From positions 29,926 to 93,925 of the forward strand of contig JAAVHJ010000009.1 in NCBI GenBank assembly GCA_014799805.1: DNA of 64,000 nt, read 5' to 3'. The position numbers were made by a program, and so were the translations under genes. Below the pieces are notes generated by a model, which was not told the origin of the DNA, searched no databases, and saw only the letters and a list, made by a program, of their open reading frames with translations. This document shows positions 46,279 to 55,550 of the stretch, in pieces. The stretch is from Ruminococcus sp. (GTDB taxonomy: Bacteria; Bacillota; Clostridia; Oscillospirales; Ruminococcaceae). Numbering within the stretch: the stretch's first letter is position 1; every line of letters starts with the position of its first letter.

Positions 46279-47367
46279 TCATTCTTCATTTTCTAAATTC
46301 TCTGAATTTTCCACATTTTCTTCTAAATTTTCTTCTGAATTTTCTGGAACGGATTCTTCTGGCACTTCGGCAAATTTTCCTGTATCTACCGTTACAATGA
46401 AACCATCTGTATTATTTCCAGAAACGCTATAATTTAAACTACTTGGCACAGGTAACATAGTAGTTGCATTTGCAGTATCTGCTGGATAGAAAAATATTTC
46501 ATACACTTTGCCGTCATAATCTGTAATTCTAAAATGCTCACCATCATAAACATACTGATGCAAGAAATCTAAATATTCTTCTAAGCATAAATGATTTTGC
46601 ATGATATAATAGGCATGTCCTTTTCCAACATAACGATAATGCCAAGGTTCATAAGCAATACCAGTAATATCTGTTTTATCTTCTGCATAACGCAAAATCA
46701 TACCATATTCAAAACAATGTTCATTTATCCAATTATAAACACCTGTGCCATCATATTCGCCGTCTGCAAGTGTTAAGTCTACACTCCAACCTGTTTGATG
46801 TTCACTATAACCAGCTTTGGAAACTTTTTCCGAATAATCCAATCCAGTAGAAGCCAAATCCTGATCATATAATTCTTGTTGTCTTTCTTTGGAACGATAG
46901 CCACTTTGTACGACAATATTATTATCATATACTTGACTATAAAAATCTTCAAACATAGCAATTAAATTTTCTGCATTTTCCTGACGGACTTTTACTTCTG
47001 CATCACGTACACCAAAACTATGTGTTGTGCCTTTTTCAAGCATAAGTCCATATAAGCTAATAATATCATCTTCAGCTCCTTGAAAAGCCGTATTATTATT
47101 AACAAGAATCAAACTGCCATTATATATCATGTCATTAGAAATTTCTTGATTCTCAAAAATAATTTTATTCTCATCAATTGGTATTGTTGGTTCTTCTGAT
47201 TCTATGATATTATCTGTATAATTCGTATTTTGGTCTATGACTGTACCTTTTGTTGCGACAAAATAACCACCATAACCGACACCTGCTAGTAATGCCAAAG
47301 ATAATATCACATCAAGAACACGTTTGCCCGCACTTGAATTTTTTGTTGTTTTTGTGGTTTCTCCCAT
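46279..47367 (-). CDS. D-alanyl-D-alanine carboxypeptidase, VanY/M15 family
   Basis: 362 residues. Cytoplasmic Lys-rich N-terminus, one membrane span at 17-38, then an external M15B peptidase domain at about 95-275. Zinc ligands His190 and Asp197 (YSEHQTGWSVDL) and His243, with catalytic Glu240 in EPWHYRYVG; substrate-binding VVQSGYRSKERQ. It trims D-Ala from peptidoglycan stems. The last 25 residues are an acidic Glu/Asn tail. AAAGGAG precedes the ATG. Confidence 0.9.
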   Translation of the reverse strand: MGETTKTTKNSSAGKRVLDVILSLALLAGVGYGGYFVATKGTVIDQNTNYTDNIIESEEPTIPIDENKIIFENQEISNDMIYNGSLILVNNNTAFQGAEDDIISLYGLMLEKGTTHSFGVRDAEVKVRQENAENLIAMFEDFYSQVYDNNIVVQSGYRSKERQQELYDQDLASTGLDYSEKVSKAGYSEHQTGWSVDLTLADGEYDGTGVYNWINEHCFEYGMILRYAEDKTDITGIAYEPWHYRYVGKGHAYYIMQNHLCLEEYLDFLHQYVYDGEHFRITDYDGKVYEIFFYPADTANATTMLPVPSSLNYSVSGNNTDGFIVTVDTGKFAEVPEESVPENSEENLEENVENSENLENEE

Positions 47368-47529
47368 AGCATTCGCTCCTTTTCATAAAATTTAATATTT
47401 AATATTATTATAGCATGGAATTCAAAAAAAATAAAGTACTTTTTTACAGTTTCTGCAATTTTTTTCAAAATATACAAGATATAATTTTTTAAATTCTGAA
47501 TATAATTTTATTATCAGGAGGGTTTGTCC

Positions 47530-48798
47530 ATGAGAAAAAAATTATTATATCTGACAAGTTTACTATCTATTATGCTAACTGGTTGCAATCAAATCACAGT
47601 GATTTCTGAAAATTCCGAACCAGAACAAAATTATTATATACAAGAAATTGCACATTTGCATTTGGAAGACGCATTAGATTCTTTGGAAAAGCAATCACAA
47701 AATCAAAATAATACGCAAGATACTATCAGAGCCGTCTGGATTCCTGTCATGGTGTATGAAAACTGGATGCTTGATAAATCAGAAGCACAATTTCGTGAAA
47801 ATATCAGAACAGCATTTCAAAATTGTGTGAATTTAGGCTTAAATACAGTCTATTTACATGTAAGAGCTTATGCAGACGCTTATTATAATTCTAGTATTTT
47901 TCCAACAGGTATTTATTTAAACAATAACTATGACCCATTAGAAATTATGCTGGAAGAAGCCCATGCATTAAATTTATCTGCACATGCTTGGATTAATCCT
48001 ATGCGGGCACAAACTGTACAGCAATTAGAAAAACTTGACACAAGTTATATCCTTCGTCAATGGTATGATAACCCAGAAACTAACGGCACATATTTCGTAA
48101 ATTATAATGACAGATATTATTTAAATCCTGCCTATCCCGAAGTGAGACAATTAATTGCTGACGGCATTGCAGAAATTTTAGAAAATTATCCCGTTGACGG
48201 CATTCACATAGACGATTATTTTTATCCGACAACGGATTCTGATTTTGATGCAAAAGCATTTTCTGAAAGCAATGCGACAGATTTAGCTGATTGGCGTAGG
48301 ACAAACTGTTCTGAAATGGTAAAATTATTATATCAGACAACAAAAAATTATAATCCAGATATCCCTTTTAGCATTAGCCCACAGGGAAATTTTTCTATTA
48401 ATTATGAAAAGCTTTATGCAGATGTGAAATTATGGTGTAGTGAAACAGGTTACTGTGATGTTATGATTCCACAAATTTATTATGGCTTTGAAAATCAAAC
48501 ATGCCCCTTTGCAGAAACAGCTACTTTATGGGCAGAAACTGCAACCGCAACAGATTTAGTAATCGGTTTAGGAGTCTATAAAATCGGTACAGAAGACCAA
48601 TGGGCGGGAACAGGAAATTTAGAATTTTTAACTGACAGCTCCGTCATTTCAAAACAAATAGAATTTATTTCTAATTTAGAAAATACAGACGGCATTGCAT
48701 TATATAGCTATAGTTCTATTTTTGAACCTGAACAAGCTGTATCAGCTTTAATTAATGCCGAAAAAAATCAAATTTCAGAGCTGTTACAGCAAAAATAA
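47530..48798 (+). CDS. Glycosyl hydrolase-like lipoprotein (GHL10/DUF187)
   Basis: 422 residues. The N-terminus MRKKLLYLTSLLSIMLTGCN is a lipoprotein signal (lipobox MLTGC). The (beta/alpha)8 domain from about 65 has IRAVWIPVM, NTVYLHVRAYADAYYNS, LSAHAWINPMRA, YLNPAYPEVRQ, GIHIDDYFYP and SISPQGN, matching the GHL10 family often annotated as family 10-like glycoside hydrolase. Probably acts on cell-wall or exported glycans. ATG at 47530 after CAGGAGG; a TTG two codons earlier is less likely. Confidence 0.88.
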   Translation: MRKKLLYLTSLLSIMLTGCNQITVISENSEPEQNYYIQEIAHLHLEDALDSLEKQSQNQNNTQDTIRAVWIPVMVYENWMLDKSEAQFRENIRTAFQNCVNLGLNTVYLHVRAYADAYYNSSIFPTGIYLNNNYDPLEIMLEEAHALNLSAHAWINPMRAQTVQQLEKLDTSYILRQWYDNPETNGTYFVNYNDRYYLNPAYPEVRQLIADGIAEILENYPVDGIHIDDYFYPTTDSDFDAKAFSESNATDLADWRRTNCSEMVKLLYQTTKNYNPDIPFSISPQGNFSINYEKLYADVKLWCSETGYCDVMIPQIYYGFENQTCPFAETATLWAETATATDLVIGLGVYKIGTEDQWAGTGNLEFLTDSSVISKQIEFISNLENTDGIALYSYSSIFEPEQAVSALINAEKNQISELLQQK

Positions 48799-48823
48799 TG
48801 CTCTAACAAATCGCTAGAGCATT
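48797..48823. terminator. Bidirectional hairpin terminator
   Basis: AATGCTCTA at 48797-48805 pairs with TAGAGCATT at 48815-48823, between the convergent GHL10 and endonuclease V genes. Confidence 0.82.
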
Positions 48824-48850
48824 AGAATTTTTAAAACTTTTTTTAAAACT

Positions 48851-49540
48851 TTATGATTTTTCTAATATTAATTTTCTTGCAACATGCGTTTCTAAATCAG
48901 CCAATCTTGTCGGCATAGGAATATGACTTTCTTTCGTCACAAAATGCATTGCAATTTCTGTTGCTGTATCTAAACAAATTTTATGCCCGATAGACAAAAA
49001 TATAGGCTTAACATTTTCATGTGTTCGTAATACTCTGCCATAGACTTCTTGCTGAATCATAATATCCTGATAACTTCCAGCTATTACTTCTGGCTGATTA
49101 TAATCTACATCAAAAATTTTATAATAGCTCTTAGCAATTCCAATTGTTGGCATATTTAAAATTACACCTGCATGAGAAGCAATGCCTGCATGTCTTGGAT
49201 GTAAATAGCCATTTCCATCAAAAATATATAAATCTGGCTTGATTTCTAATTTTTTAACTGTCTCTAAAACCAAAGGCAATTCCCGAAATGCCAGAAATCC
49301 TGCTTGATACGCCACTTGAATTTTATCATGAAATTGCTTTTTTTCAAGAACTTTTCCAGTCTGATAATCTAAAACGACAATACAACAAACTGCAAATTCC
49401 TGATTCTCTTGTGTCCAGTAAGCTAAATCCACACCAGCAACGGTTTTTAAATTTTCTTTCACAAATCCATCTTGACAAATAATTTTTTCACTAATTTCAA
49501 TCTGGACTTGGGTCATAAATTCTTGTGTATATTGCATCAT
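48851..49540 (-). CDS. nfi: Endonuclease V
   Basis: Deoxyinosine-specific repair endonuclease. 229 residues. VAGVDLAYW carries the first catalytic Asp. The core is [20 protein letters not shown], followed by [16 protein letters not shown] and [10 protein letters not shown]. It overlaps the metK 3' end by 4 nt, so it is co-transcribed with metK. Confidence 0.93.
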   Translation of the reverse strand: MMQYTQEFMTQVQIEISEKIICQDGFVKENLKTVAGVDLAYWTQENQEFAVCCIVVLDYQTGKVLEKKQFHDKIQVAYQAGFLAFRELPLVLETVKKLEIKPDLYIFDGNGYLHPRHAGIASHAGVILNMPTIGIAKSYYKIFDVDYNQPEVIAGSYQDIMIQQEVYGRVLRTHENVKPIFLSIGHKICLDTATEIAMHFVTKESHIPMPTRLADLETHVARKLILEKS

Positions 49541-50697
49541 GATTTCACTGCATCAAGCAATGCCTGAATTTTATCTGTTTTTTCCCAAGCGACATTTAAA
49601 TTTTCACGCCCGAAATGCCCATAAGATGCAATTTTGCGATATTGCGGACGGCGTAAATCCAGCATGTTAATAATACCATCTGGTGTTAAATCAAAAATTT
49701 CAGCAACAGCTTGTTCTAATTTAGATTCTGCTGTTTTTCCAGTTCCGAATGTATCCACATGAATCGAAACAGGTTTTGCAACGCCAATCGCATAAGCAAG
49801 CTGAATTTCGCATTTATCTGCAAGTCCAGAAGCGACAATATTTTTTGCAATATATCTTGCTGCATATGCTGCACTTCTGTCAACTTTAGTCGGGTCTTTA
49901 CCAGAAAATGCTCCACCACCATGACGAGCATATCCCCCATAAGTATCAACAATAATTTTTCTGCCAGTCAAACCACTATCACCTTGAGGACCCCCCACAA
50001 CAAAACGTCCTGTCGGATTAATAAAAATTTTTGTATTTTCATCTATTAATTTTTCTGGTATTACGACATCAATTACAAGTTCTTTGATATCTTCACGAAT
50101 TTGTTCAATGCTAATATCCCCTGCATGTTGTGTAGAAATTACTACCGTATCAACACGGACAGGCTTATTATTTTCATCATATTCAATACTCACTTGTGTT
50201 TTACCATCTGGGCGTAAATAACGAAGCGTACCATTTTTTCTGATTTCTGTTAATTTAATTGCTAATTTATGTGCAAGAGAAATCGGCAAAGGCATGAATT
50301 CAGGTGTTTCATTGCAAGCATAGCCAAACATTAAGCCTTGGTCGCCTGCACCTGTTTCTTGGGTATCATAGGCATGATTCACACCCATAGCAATATCTGG
50401 TGATTGTTCGTCCATAGCAATCATGACATTGCAAGTATGTCCATCAAAGCCGAATTTCGCTCTGTCATAGCCAATATCAATCACTACTTGACGGGCAATT
50501 TTAGCAATATCAATATTTGCTTTTGTTGAAATTTCACCCATACATAAAATCATACCAGTTGTCACAACGGTTTCACAAGCAACACGTCCATAACTATCCT
50601 GTTCCAAAATCGCATCTAATACTGCATCAGAAATCTGGTCACAAATTTTATCTGGGTGTCCTTCTGTCACAGACTCTGAAGTAAATACATGATTCAT
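49537..50697 (-). CDS. metK: S-adenosylmethionine synthetase
   Basis: 386 residues. Makes SAM from Met and [42 protein letters not shown], and [20 protein letters not shown] are the standard signatures. AGGAGG before the ATG. The 140-nt leader contains a terminator hairpin. Confidence 0.97.
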   Translation of the reverse strand: MNHVFTSESVTEGHPDKICDQISDAVLDAILEQDSYGRVACETVVTTGMILCMGEISTKANIDIAKIARQVVIDIGYDRAKFGFDGHTCNVMIAMDEQSPDIAMGVNHAYDTQETGAGDQGLMFGYACNETPEFMPLPISLAHKLAIKLTEIRKNGTLRYLRPDGKTQVSIEYDENNKPVRVDTVVISTQHAGDISIEQIREDIKELVIDVVIPEKLIDENTKIFINPTGRFVVGGPQGDSGLTGRKIIVDTYGGYARHGGGAFSGKDPTKVDRSAAYAARYIAKNIVASGLADKCEIQLAYAIGVAKPVSIHVDTFGTGKTAESKLEQAVAEIFDLTPDGIINMLDLRRPQYRKIASYGHFGRENLNVAWEKTDKIQALLDAVKS

Positions 50698-50847
50698 AAA
50701 AAAACAACCTCCTGTTTTAAAATTTTACAAAAAATTTTACCAAACGACATCAAGCAATTAAATCAAAACAGCGTTCAGATTGACTAAACGCTGTTAAACA
50801 CTATAATTTCTCAATCATCTTGACACAATTATAAAAATTACATTACT
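50698..50847 (-). promoter_or_regulatory. metK leader RNA, attenuator candidate
   Basis: From the promoter to the metK ATG. It contains the hairpin at 50768-50797. No S-box core (such as the conserved GAGGGA of SAM-I) was found on reading. A 5-codon frame ATG ATT GAG AAA TTA TAG lies before the hairpin. Confidence 0.45.
50768..50797 (-). terminator. Terminator-like hairpin in the metK leader
   Basis: On the minus strand AACAGCGTT, an 11-nt loop, AACGCTGTT followed by TTGATTT. It lies between the metK promoter and the gene, so it can only terminate metK transcription itself. Confidence 0.65.
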
Positions 50848-50876
50848 AGTATAGCATGTTTCTTTTTATTTGTCAA
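50848..50876 (-). promoter_or_regulatory. Sigma-A promoter of metK-nfi
   Basis: On the minus strand TTGACA (50876-50871), 17-nt spacer, TATACT (50853-50848). Confidence 0.82.
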
Positions 50877-50917
50877 GTAAAATAAACAGGCTAACAAAAT
50901 TTCTAAAATTTTCTTTT

Positions 50918-51187
50918 TTATTCAAGAGTAATAGAAAAATGCATAGAACTGTCAGGATTTATCCTAGAGAATATAATATCATAAATAGCCTTGATAGCTT
51001 TTTTTTCATTTTTGGAACTAAACCAGAAAATCCAATTATTTTCTAAATCAAATTGATTATCTGTTGCCTCCAACTCAATATATGGAACATGTTCTATCAA
51101 AAAATCAACGATATCACTATTAATATTCAATTCGTTTTCAATATTTAAATAAAAACTATCCCAATCAAAAAAATGTAATTTTATCAT
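50918..51187 (-). CDS. Small acidic protein of unknown function
   Basis: 89 residues, acidic and aromatic (MIKLHFFDWDSFYLNIENEL), with no signal peptide. Not recognised. It lies 23 bp after the dockerin-PrcB gene on the same strand. An immunity-type or inhibitor protein would fit the composition but nothing proves it. Confidence 0.5.
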   Translation of the reverse strand: MIKLHFFDWDSFYLNIENELNINSDIVDFLIEHVPYIELEATDNQFDLENNWIFWFSSKNEKKAIKAIYDIIFSRINPDSSMHFSITLE

Positions 51188-51210
51188 ATAATATCACTTT
51201 AATATTCTTT

Positions 51211-51963
51211 TTATTTGTCAAGAAAATCAAGCAAATTAGAAATTTTATTTTCAATCAAAATACCATTTAAACCTGATATTTTTTCTTGATTTACTTCTAC
51301 AATAAATCTACAAATAGCCATATCTGGTGTCGGTACAGAATTTTCTACAGTAGTATATACAAATAAATTTTCATTTTCTTTTTTTATATTATCAATTGTT
51401 ATGGTTCTGTTACTAGCTCCAACAGAAGTATAGACGATTAAAAAAATATTATCTTCATCATAATCATTACTATTAAAATCAGAGCTAAAATTAATTTCTT
51501 GTTCTATATTTTCAATTGTTTTACATAATTCATCATAAGATAAAGCAACATAAACTTGTTTAGAATCTATATCATAAACATTATTTCTTGTCCATGATTC
51601 GCTCAAAATATGAAATTCTAAATCTTCTGTTTGTTTTTCCATTTCACTTTTTACAATCATTTTTTTCATTAAACACAAATCAAAAATATTAATTATGCTA
51701 TCTTGATTTAAATCGGCATTTTGCCAACACTCCAAATTACCTTTACCATGTAACCACTTCTGAAGAACAACAATATCTGTGACAGAAAAAATTCCATCTC
51801 CATTAACATCACCAGCTAAATATTCAGAAGAAACAACAATATCTGTATTGCTTTCTTTTATCTGAAGTGCTTTAGTTGAAATATCTTTTATTGGCACAAC
51901 TTGCAACATCATCATAATGCCTATAAATGCTGACCCAATCCTTAAAAGTTTTTCTTTCACCAT
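51211..51963 (-). CDS. Secreted dockerin protein with PrcB-like domain
   Basis: 250 residues from ATG at 51963 (AAAGGA before it; a longer frame runs into upp and is rejected). N-terminal hydrophobic signal at about 6-25. The dockerin lies at the N-terminal side, residues 51-105 (DVNGDGIFSVTDI, DLNQDSIINIFDL). Residues 118-232 (LSYDELCKTIENI, DNIFLIVYTSVGASNRTITI, AICRFIVEVNQ) resemble the PrcB C-terminal domain family, linked to protease stabilisation or inhibition. That assignment is by pattern only. Confidence 0.68.
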   Translation of the reverse strand: MVKEKLLRIGSAFIGIMMMLQVVPIKDISTKALQIKESNTDIVVSSEYLAGDVNGDGIFSVTDIVVLQKWLHGKGNLECWQNADLNQDSIINIFDLCLMKKMIVKSEMEKQTEDLEFHILSESWTRNNVYDIDSKQVYVALSYDELCKTIENIEQEINFSSDFNSNDYDEDNIFLIVYTSVGASNRTITIDNIKKENENLFVYTTVENSVPTPDMAICRFIVEVNQEKISGLNGILIENKISNLLDFLDK

Positions 51964-51979
51964 AGTATCCTTTCTTCTA

Positions 51980-52609
51980 TTATCTTGTGCCAAAAATTCT
52001 ATCACCAGCGTCACCAAGACCAGGGATAATAAATTTATTTTCATTCAAGCCCTCGTCCATAACACCACAATAAATATTTACATCAGGGTGTGTTTTAATC
52101 ATATTAGAAGCACCCTCTGGAGAACAAATAATACACATGAATTTAATATTTTTCACACCGACTTTTTTCAGCTCCGTAATTGCGGAACAAGCCGTTGCAC
52201 CTGTTGCAAGCATAGGGTCAACAATAATGACATCACGTTCTGCAATATCATCTGGAAATTTTGCATAATATTTCACAGATTCATGTGTTTCAGGGTCTCT
52301 GAACATGCCAATATGTCCAATTTTAGCTGCTGGCACAAGAGAAGTCACGCCGTCAATCATGCCTAAACCTGCTCTTAAAATCGGCACAACAGCAAGTTTT
52401 CTACCAGAAACAATTTTTGTTTTTGCCATACACAAAGGTGTTTCCATTTCAATTTCTTTCAAAGGCAAATCTCTTGTTGCTTCATAACAAATCAGCATAG
52501 CTGTTTCATTCACAAGCTCTCTAAATTCCTTTGTACCTGTGTTTTTATCACGCATTAAAGAAATTTTATGCTGAATCAACGGGTGGTCAATAATATTTAA
52601 TTTAGCCAT
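51980..52609 (-). CDS. upp: Uracil phosphoribosyltransferase
   Basis: 209 residues. Salvages uracil to UMP with PRPP. PRPP loop [20 protein letters not shown] and C-terminal uracil-binding [35 protein letters not shown] before the ATG; follows rpiB as often in Firmicutes. Confidence 0.96.
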   Translation of the reverse strand: MAKLNIIDHPLIQHKISLMRDKNTGTKEFRELVNETAMLICYEATRDLPLKEIEMETPLCMAKTKIVSGRKLAVVPILRAGLGMIDGVTSLVPAAKIGHIGMFRDPETHESVKYYAKFPDDIAERDVIIVDPMLATGATACSAITELKKVGVKNIKFMCIICSPEGASNMIKTHPDVNIYCGVMDEGLNENKFIIPGLGDAGDRIFGTR

Positions 52610-52625
52610 AATAAAAATCCTCCTA

Positions 52626-53057
52626 TTAATTTTCTAAATTTGCAATTTTATCTATTCTTCTCTGGTGACGACCGCCTTCAAATTCTGTTTCCAGAAAAAT
52701 TTCCACTAATTCCAATGCAAGTCCAACACCAATGACACGCTCACCCAAACATAAAATATTTGCATTATTATGTTTTCTGGTATATCTTGTGGAAAAACAA
52801 TCATTGCAAACAGACGCACGAATGCCTTTTATTTTATTTGCAGCAATACTCATACCCACACCAGTACCACAAATTAAAATACCTTGTTCTGCCTGACCTG
52901 AAACAATTTTTTCAGCAACTTGCTTTGCAATATCTGGATAATCGCAAGGGTCGCCGTCTGTTCCTAAATCCAAATATGCAATATTTTTTTCATCAAGATA
53001 TTGCATTACTGCTTTTTTCAAATTTACGCCTGCATGGTCACAACCTAATGCTATCAT
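52626..53057 (-). CDS. rpiB: Ribose 5-phosphate isomerase B
   Basis: 143 residues from ATG at 53057: [20 protein letters not shown]. Catalytic Cys in [20 protein letters not shown] and ARGVRAS-like [21 protein letters not shown] is typical. Interconverts ribose-5-P and ribulose-5-P. An upstream extension overlapping the methyltransferase is rejected. Confidence 0.94.
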   Translation of the reverse strand: MIALGCDHAGVNLKKAVMQYLDEKNIAYLDLGTDGDPCDYPDIAKQVAEKIVSGQAEQGILICGTGVGMSIAANKIKGIRASVCNDCFSTRYTRKHNNANILCLGERVIGVGLALELVEIFLETEFEGGRHQRRIDKIANLEN

Positions 53058-53061
53058 ACTA

Positions 53062-53835
53062 TCACCAATCTTTCTTTTTTGCCACCAGATAAAACCGATG
53101 GATTTCGCCACTGACAAAGCCTTTTTCTTGTATTTCCTGCTCTATCATAAGCAAATTTTCAAAACAATTATCAACAGAAAAATCAACAAATTCCCATTCG
53201 ATTACTTTTGCAAACCAAACCAAAGCCCCCGTATCATAAAACCGAATCGGACAATATGCTTCTCCTTGTTCTAATATTTCAAAACCTGCATTTTGAAATA
53301 ATTTTAACTGACTAGCAAGACAATGCCCTTTAAATTTTCTTTTTGCATTTGGTAATAATTTTTTCACAAGCTCCCAGTCATTATATTCACCAACCTGCTG
53401 TGTGAGAAACAAGCCATTTGATTTTAACACACGAAATAATTCATTGATATCATATCTACCATGACGATTCATAATCATATCAAATTCTTGTGAATCAAAA
53501 GGCATGTTTGATACATCTGTCATTTCATGAAAATCAATGCCTAATTTACTAAATTTTTCTTTACAAAATGCAACATTTGGGGCATAGCCCTCTGTTGCAC
53601 TTGTCAACGCATAGGCATGCTGTAACGACAGCAAAAACTCTCCACCGCCAGTATCTATATCTAAAAGCCGACTTTCTGAATTTAAATATTGCTTGATAAT
53701 TTGAGAAAAATCCCAAGGCAATTTATTTTCTCCAGAATCAAATCTGTTTTTCAAATAGCTGAAATCCCAGCCTTTTATTTTAGCATATTGTTCTTCTGTA
53801 TGCCAATATGCTTTTAATAATTCTTTGTTCATCAT
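53062..53835 (-). CDS. Class I SAM-dependent methyltransferase
   Basis: 257 residues. SAM motif I LLDIDTGGGEFLLSL, motif II region MTDVSNMPFDSQEFDMIMN and post-motif LFRVLKSNGLFLTQQ. Substrate unknown. ATG at 53835 after AAAGGAG (a second ATG adjoins at 53832). It ends 4 bp before rpiB. Confidence 0.85.
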   Translation of the reverse strand: MMNKELLKAYWHTEEQYAKIKGWDFSYLKNRFDSGENKLPWDFSQIIKQYLNSESRLLDIDTGGGEFLLSLQHAYALTSATEGYAPNVAFCKEKFSKLGIDFHEMTDVSNMPFDSQEFDMIMNRHGRYDINELFRVLKSNGLFLTQQVGEYNDWELVKKLLPNAKRKFKGHCLASQLKLFQNAGFEILEQGEAYCPIRFYDTGALVWFAKVIEWEFVDFSVDNCFENLLMIEQEIQEKGFVSGEIHRFYLVAKKKDW

Positions 53836-53899
53836 AACAGCTCCTTTATCAAAAAAATTTTTCTTGACAAAATTGCAGTTATCCGACAGCATTCTATTT

Positions 53900-53938
53900 A
53901 CGCAATGCAATCTGCTATCAGATTATCCTGCATTGCGT
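53900..53938. other. Two-part hairpin upstream of the methyltransferase gene
   Basis: ACGCAATGCA (53900-53909) pairs with TGCATTGCGT (53929-53938). Nested inside, ATCTG (53910-53914) pairs with CAGAT (53919-53923). No T-run follows on either strand, so a terminator is unlikely; it may be a regulatory RNA structure or an operator. Confidence 0.5.
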
Positions 53939-53976
53939 TGCTATCTCGTGACATCACTAATCAACTTCTTTCTGTT

Positions 53977-54399
53977 TTATCTCTGAATAATACGCATAAT
54001 ATCATCAATACAAATAAATATTATATTTATAAGATAATTTAGTATGACAAGTATCTGTTCACAAATTGTAATTTCATCACCACAAGTAATACAAATATAT
54101 TTCAAATATATATCATCATTTTCATCGAGGACAAAACTTGTATGATACTTAAAATTTAAATGATTCAGCATTTCAAGCATAGCAATACGCTTTGATTCCT
54201 GCACTTCGCTTGCAAGCTGACATTCAAAAAATATACTACCACTTTCAGAAATAAGAATACCTATATCAAAATCTGATTCTGGAATCATAAATATATAATT
54301 ATGATTTATATCTTTTTCAACAGTAAAATCACTAAAATTATTTTCTATTAATTTTTCTTCCAGTAATTTAATTAATTTTTGGGAATTCATAATAATCAT
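53977..54399 (-). CDS. Hypothetical protein, YbjN/chaperone-like
   Basis: 140 residues. LIKLLEEKLIENNFSDFTVE then a beta-rich FDIGILISESGSIFFECQLA, and the helix ESKRIAMLEMLNHLNFKYHT. This resembles YbjN or type III secretion chaperone-like folds, weakly. The C-terminal 40 residues are hydrophobic and may form a membrane helix. It is 10 bp after tsaB on the same strand. Confidence 0.55.
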   Translation of the reverse strand: MIIMNSQKLIKLLEEKLIENNFSDFTVEKDINHNYIFMIPESDFDIGILISESGSIFFECQLASEVQESKRIAMLEMLNHLNFKYHTSFVLDENDDIYLKYICITCGDEITICEQILVILNYLINIIFICIDDIMRIIQR

Positions 54400-54408
54400 C
54401 TAATAATA

Positions 54409-55101
54409 TTATTTATCCGTTTTTTTCTTTTGAATCTGCACAGCTTGTAAATAACTTGCCGTCAAATCGGAAGCAGTGCCAAGTTCTGCATGTGTCGCAC
54501 ACAGGCAGACCCCCACAGCGGATTGTAATCTTAATGCGACTGGAGCTAGAATAATTTGCAAATTATCAGGCAATTTTGTAATCATTTCTAATTGTTGCAG
54601 AAATTTTTCAGCTCCGTCACCAGTAATCATTAATTTGCCAGTCATATTTTGAATTGCCTGTATAATTTCAGCAACGCTTGCTAATTCGCCCATAGGCATT
54701 TGTGTGATATGATTATCATAGCGATAAATTCCATAATAAAATAAATCTTCTCTTGCATGCATAATTGCAAGTACAGTTCCGTTTCCAATTCTGGAAGCCA
54801 GTCCTGCCAATGTCGAAACGCCAACACAAGGCGTATTATCTACCATAGCCATTCCCTGTACGGCAGAAATGCCAATTCTCAAACCTGTATAAGACCCTGG
54901 ACCCACGGCAACAGCAAAGCAATTAATATCTTGTATTGTTAAATTACATTCTGATAATAAAGCTTTGCACATAGGCATAATGACTTGTGAATGTGTACGG
55001 CTTGTATAAACAGTATGTTCACCAAGCAGGAGCTGTTTTTCTGTGTCCAGAATGGCAACAGATGCCATTTTTCCAGACGTGTCAAGCCCTAAAATTCGCA
55101 A
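54409..55101 (-). CDS. tsaB: tRNA threonylcarbamoyladenosine biosynthesis protein TsaB
   Basis: Partner of TsaD in t6A37 synthesis. ILGLDTSGKMASVAILD, RTHSQVIMPM and VAVGPGSYTGLRIGISAVQG are diagnostic. The TTG at 55101 with AAGGAAGTG about 10 nt before it gives the family-typical (M)RILGLDTS; an in-frame ATG at 55122 would add seven residues. It overlaps the end of tsaE. Confidence 0.9.
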   Translation of the reverse strand: MRILGLDTSGKMASVAILDTEKQLLLGEHTVYTSRTHSQVIMPMCKALLSECNLTIQDINCFAVAVGPGSYTGLRIGISAVQGMAMVDNTPCVGVSTLAGLASRIGNGTVLAIMHAREDLFYYGIYRYDNHITQMPMGELASVAEIIQAIQNMTGKLMITGDGAEKFLQQLEMITKLPDNLQIILAPVALRLQSAVGVCLCATHAELGTASDLTASYLQAVQIQKKKTDK

Positions 55102-55540
55102 AGCGTTCACTTCCTTTTGCATCTAATTCTAAAATAATACGTCTTTGTTCTTGTTCTAATATCTCTAATGTCAACCAAATTGTATGTTTTGGCAAAGCAT
55201 TTTCAATATTTTCAGACCATTCAATTGCAAAAATACTTTCTTTTGGCAGAAAATCATAAAAGCCTGTTGTTTCTAATTCTTCTTCGCTGTCAATGCGATA
55301 CATATCAAAATGACATAACTGCAAAGGCGGATTGCCATATACATGTACTAATGCGAATGTTGGAGAAGTGACTAAATCCTGCAAGCCTAGTCCCAAAGCT
55401 AAGCCTCTTGTAAAAGTTGTTTTTCCTGCTCCCAAGTCTCCACGATAGGCAATGACATCACCTGCATGTAATAATTTTCCAAGAGATTCTGCAAAAGCAA
55501 TAGTTTCTTCTGGCGAATTGGTAATAAATTCTTTTCTCAT
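55082..55540 (-). CDS. tsaE: tRNA threonylcarbamoyladenosine biosynthesis ATPase TsaE
   Basis: 152 residues. P-loop RGDLGAGKTTFTRGLA; SPTFALVHVY and the DMYRI motif are typical. ATP hydrolysis drives the TsaBD cycle. The ATG at 55540 lies 11 bp after the fhs stop; longer frames run into fhs. No strong ribosome-binding site, so translation may be coupled to fhs. Confidence 0.93.
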   Translation of the reverse strand: MRKEFITNSPEETIAFAESLGKLLHAGDVIAYRGDLGAGKTTFTRGLALGLGLQDLVTSPTFALVHVYGNPPLQLCHFDMYRIDSEEELETTGFYDFLPKESIFAIEWSENIENALPKHTIWLTLEILEQEQRRIILELDAKGSERFANFRA

Positions 55541-55550
55541 AATTTTATCA

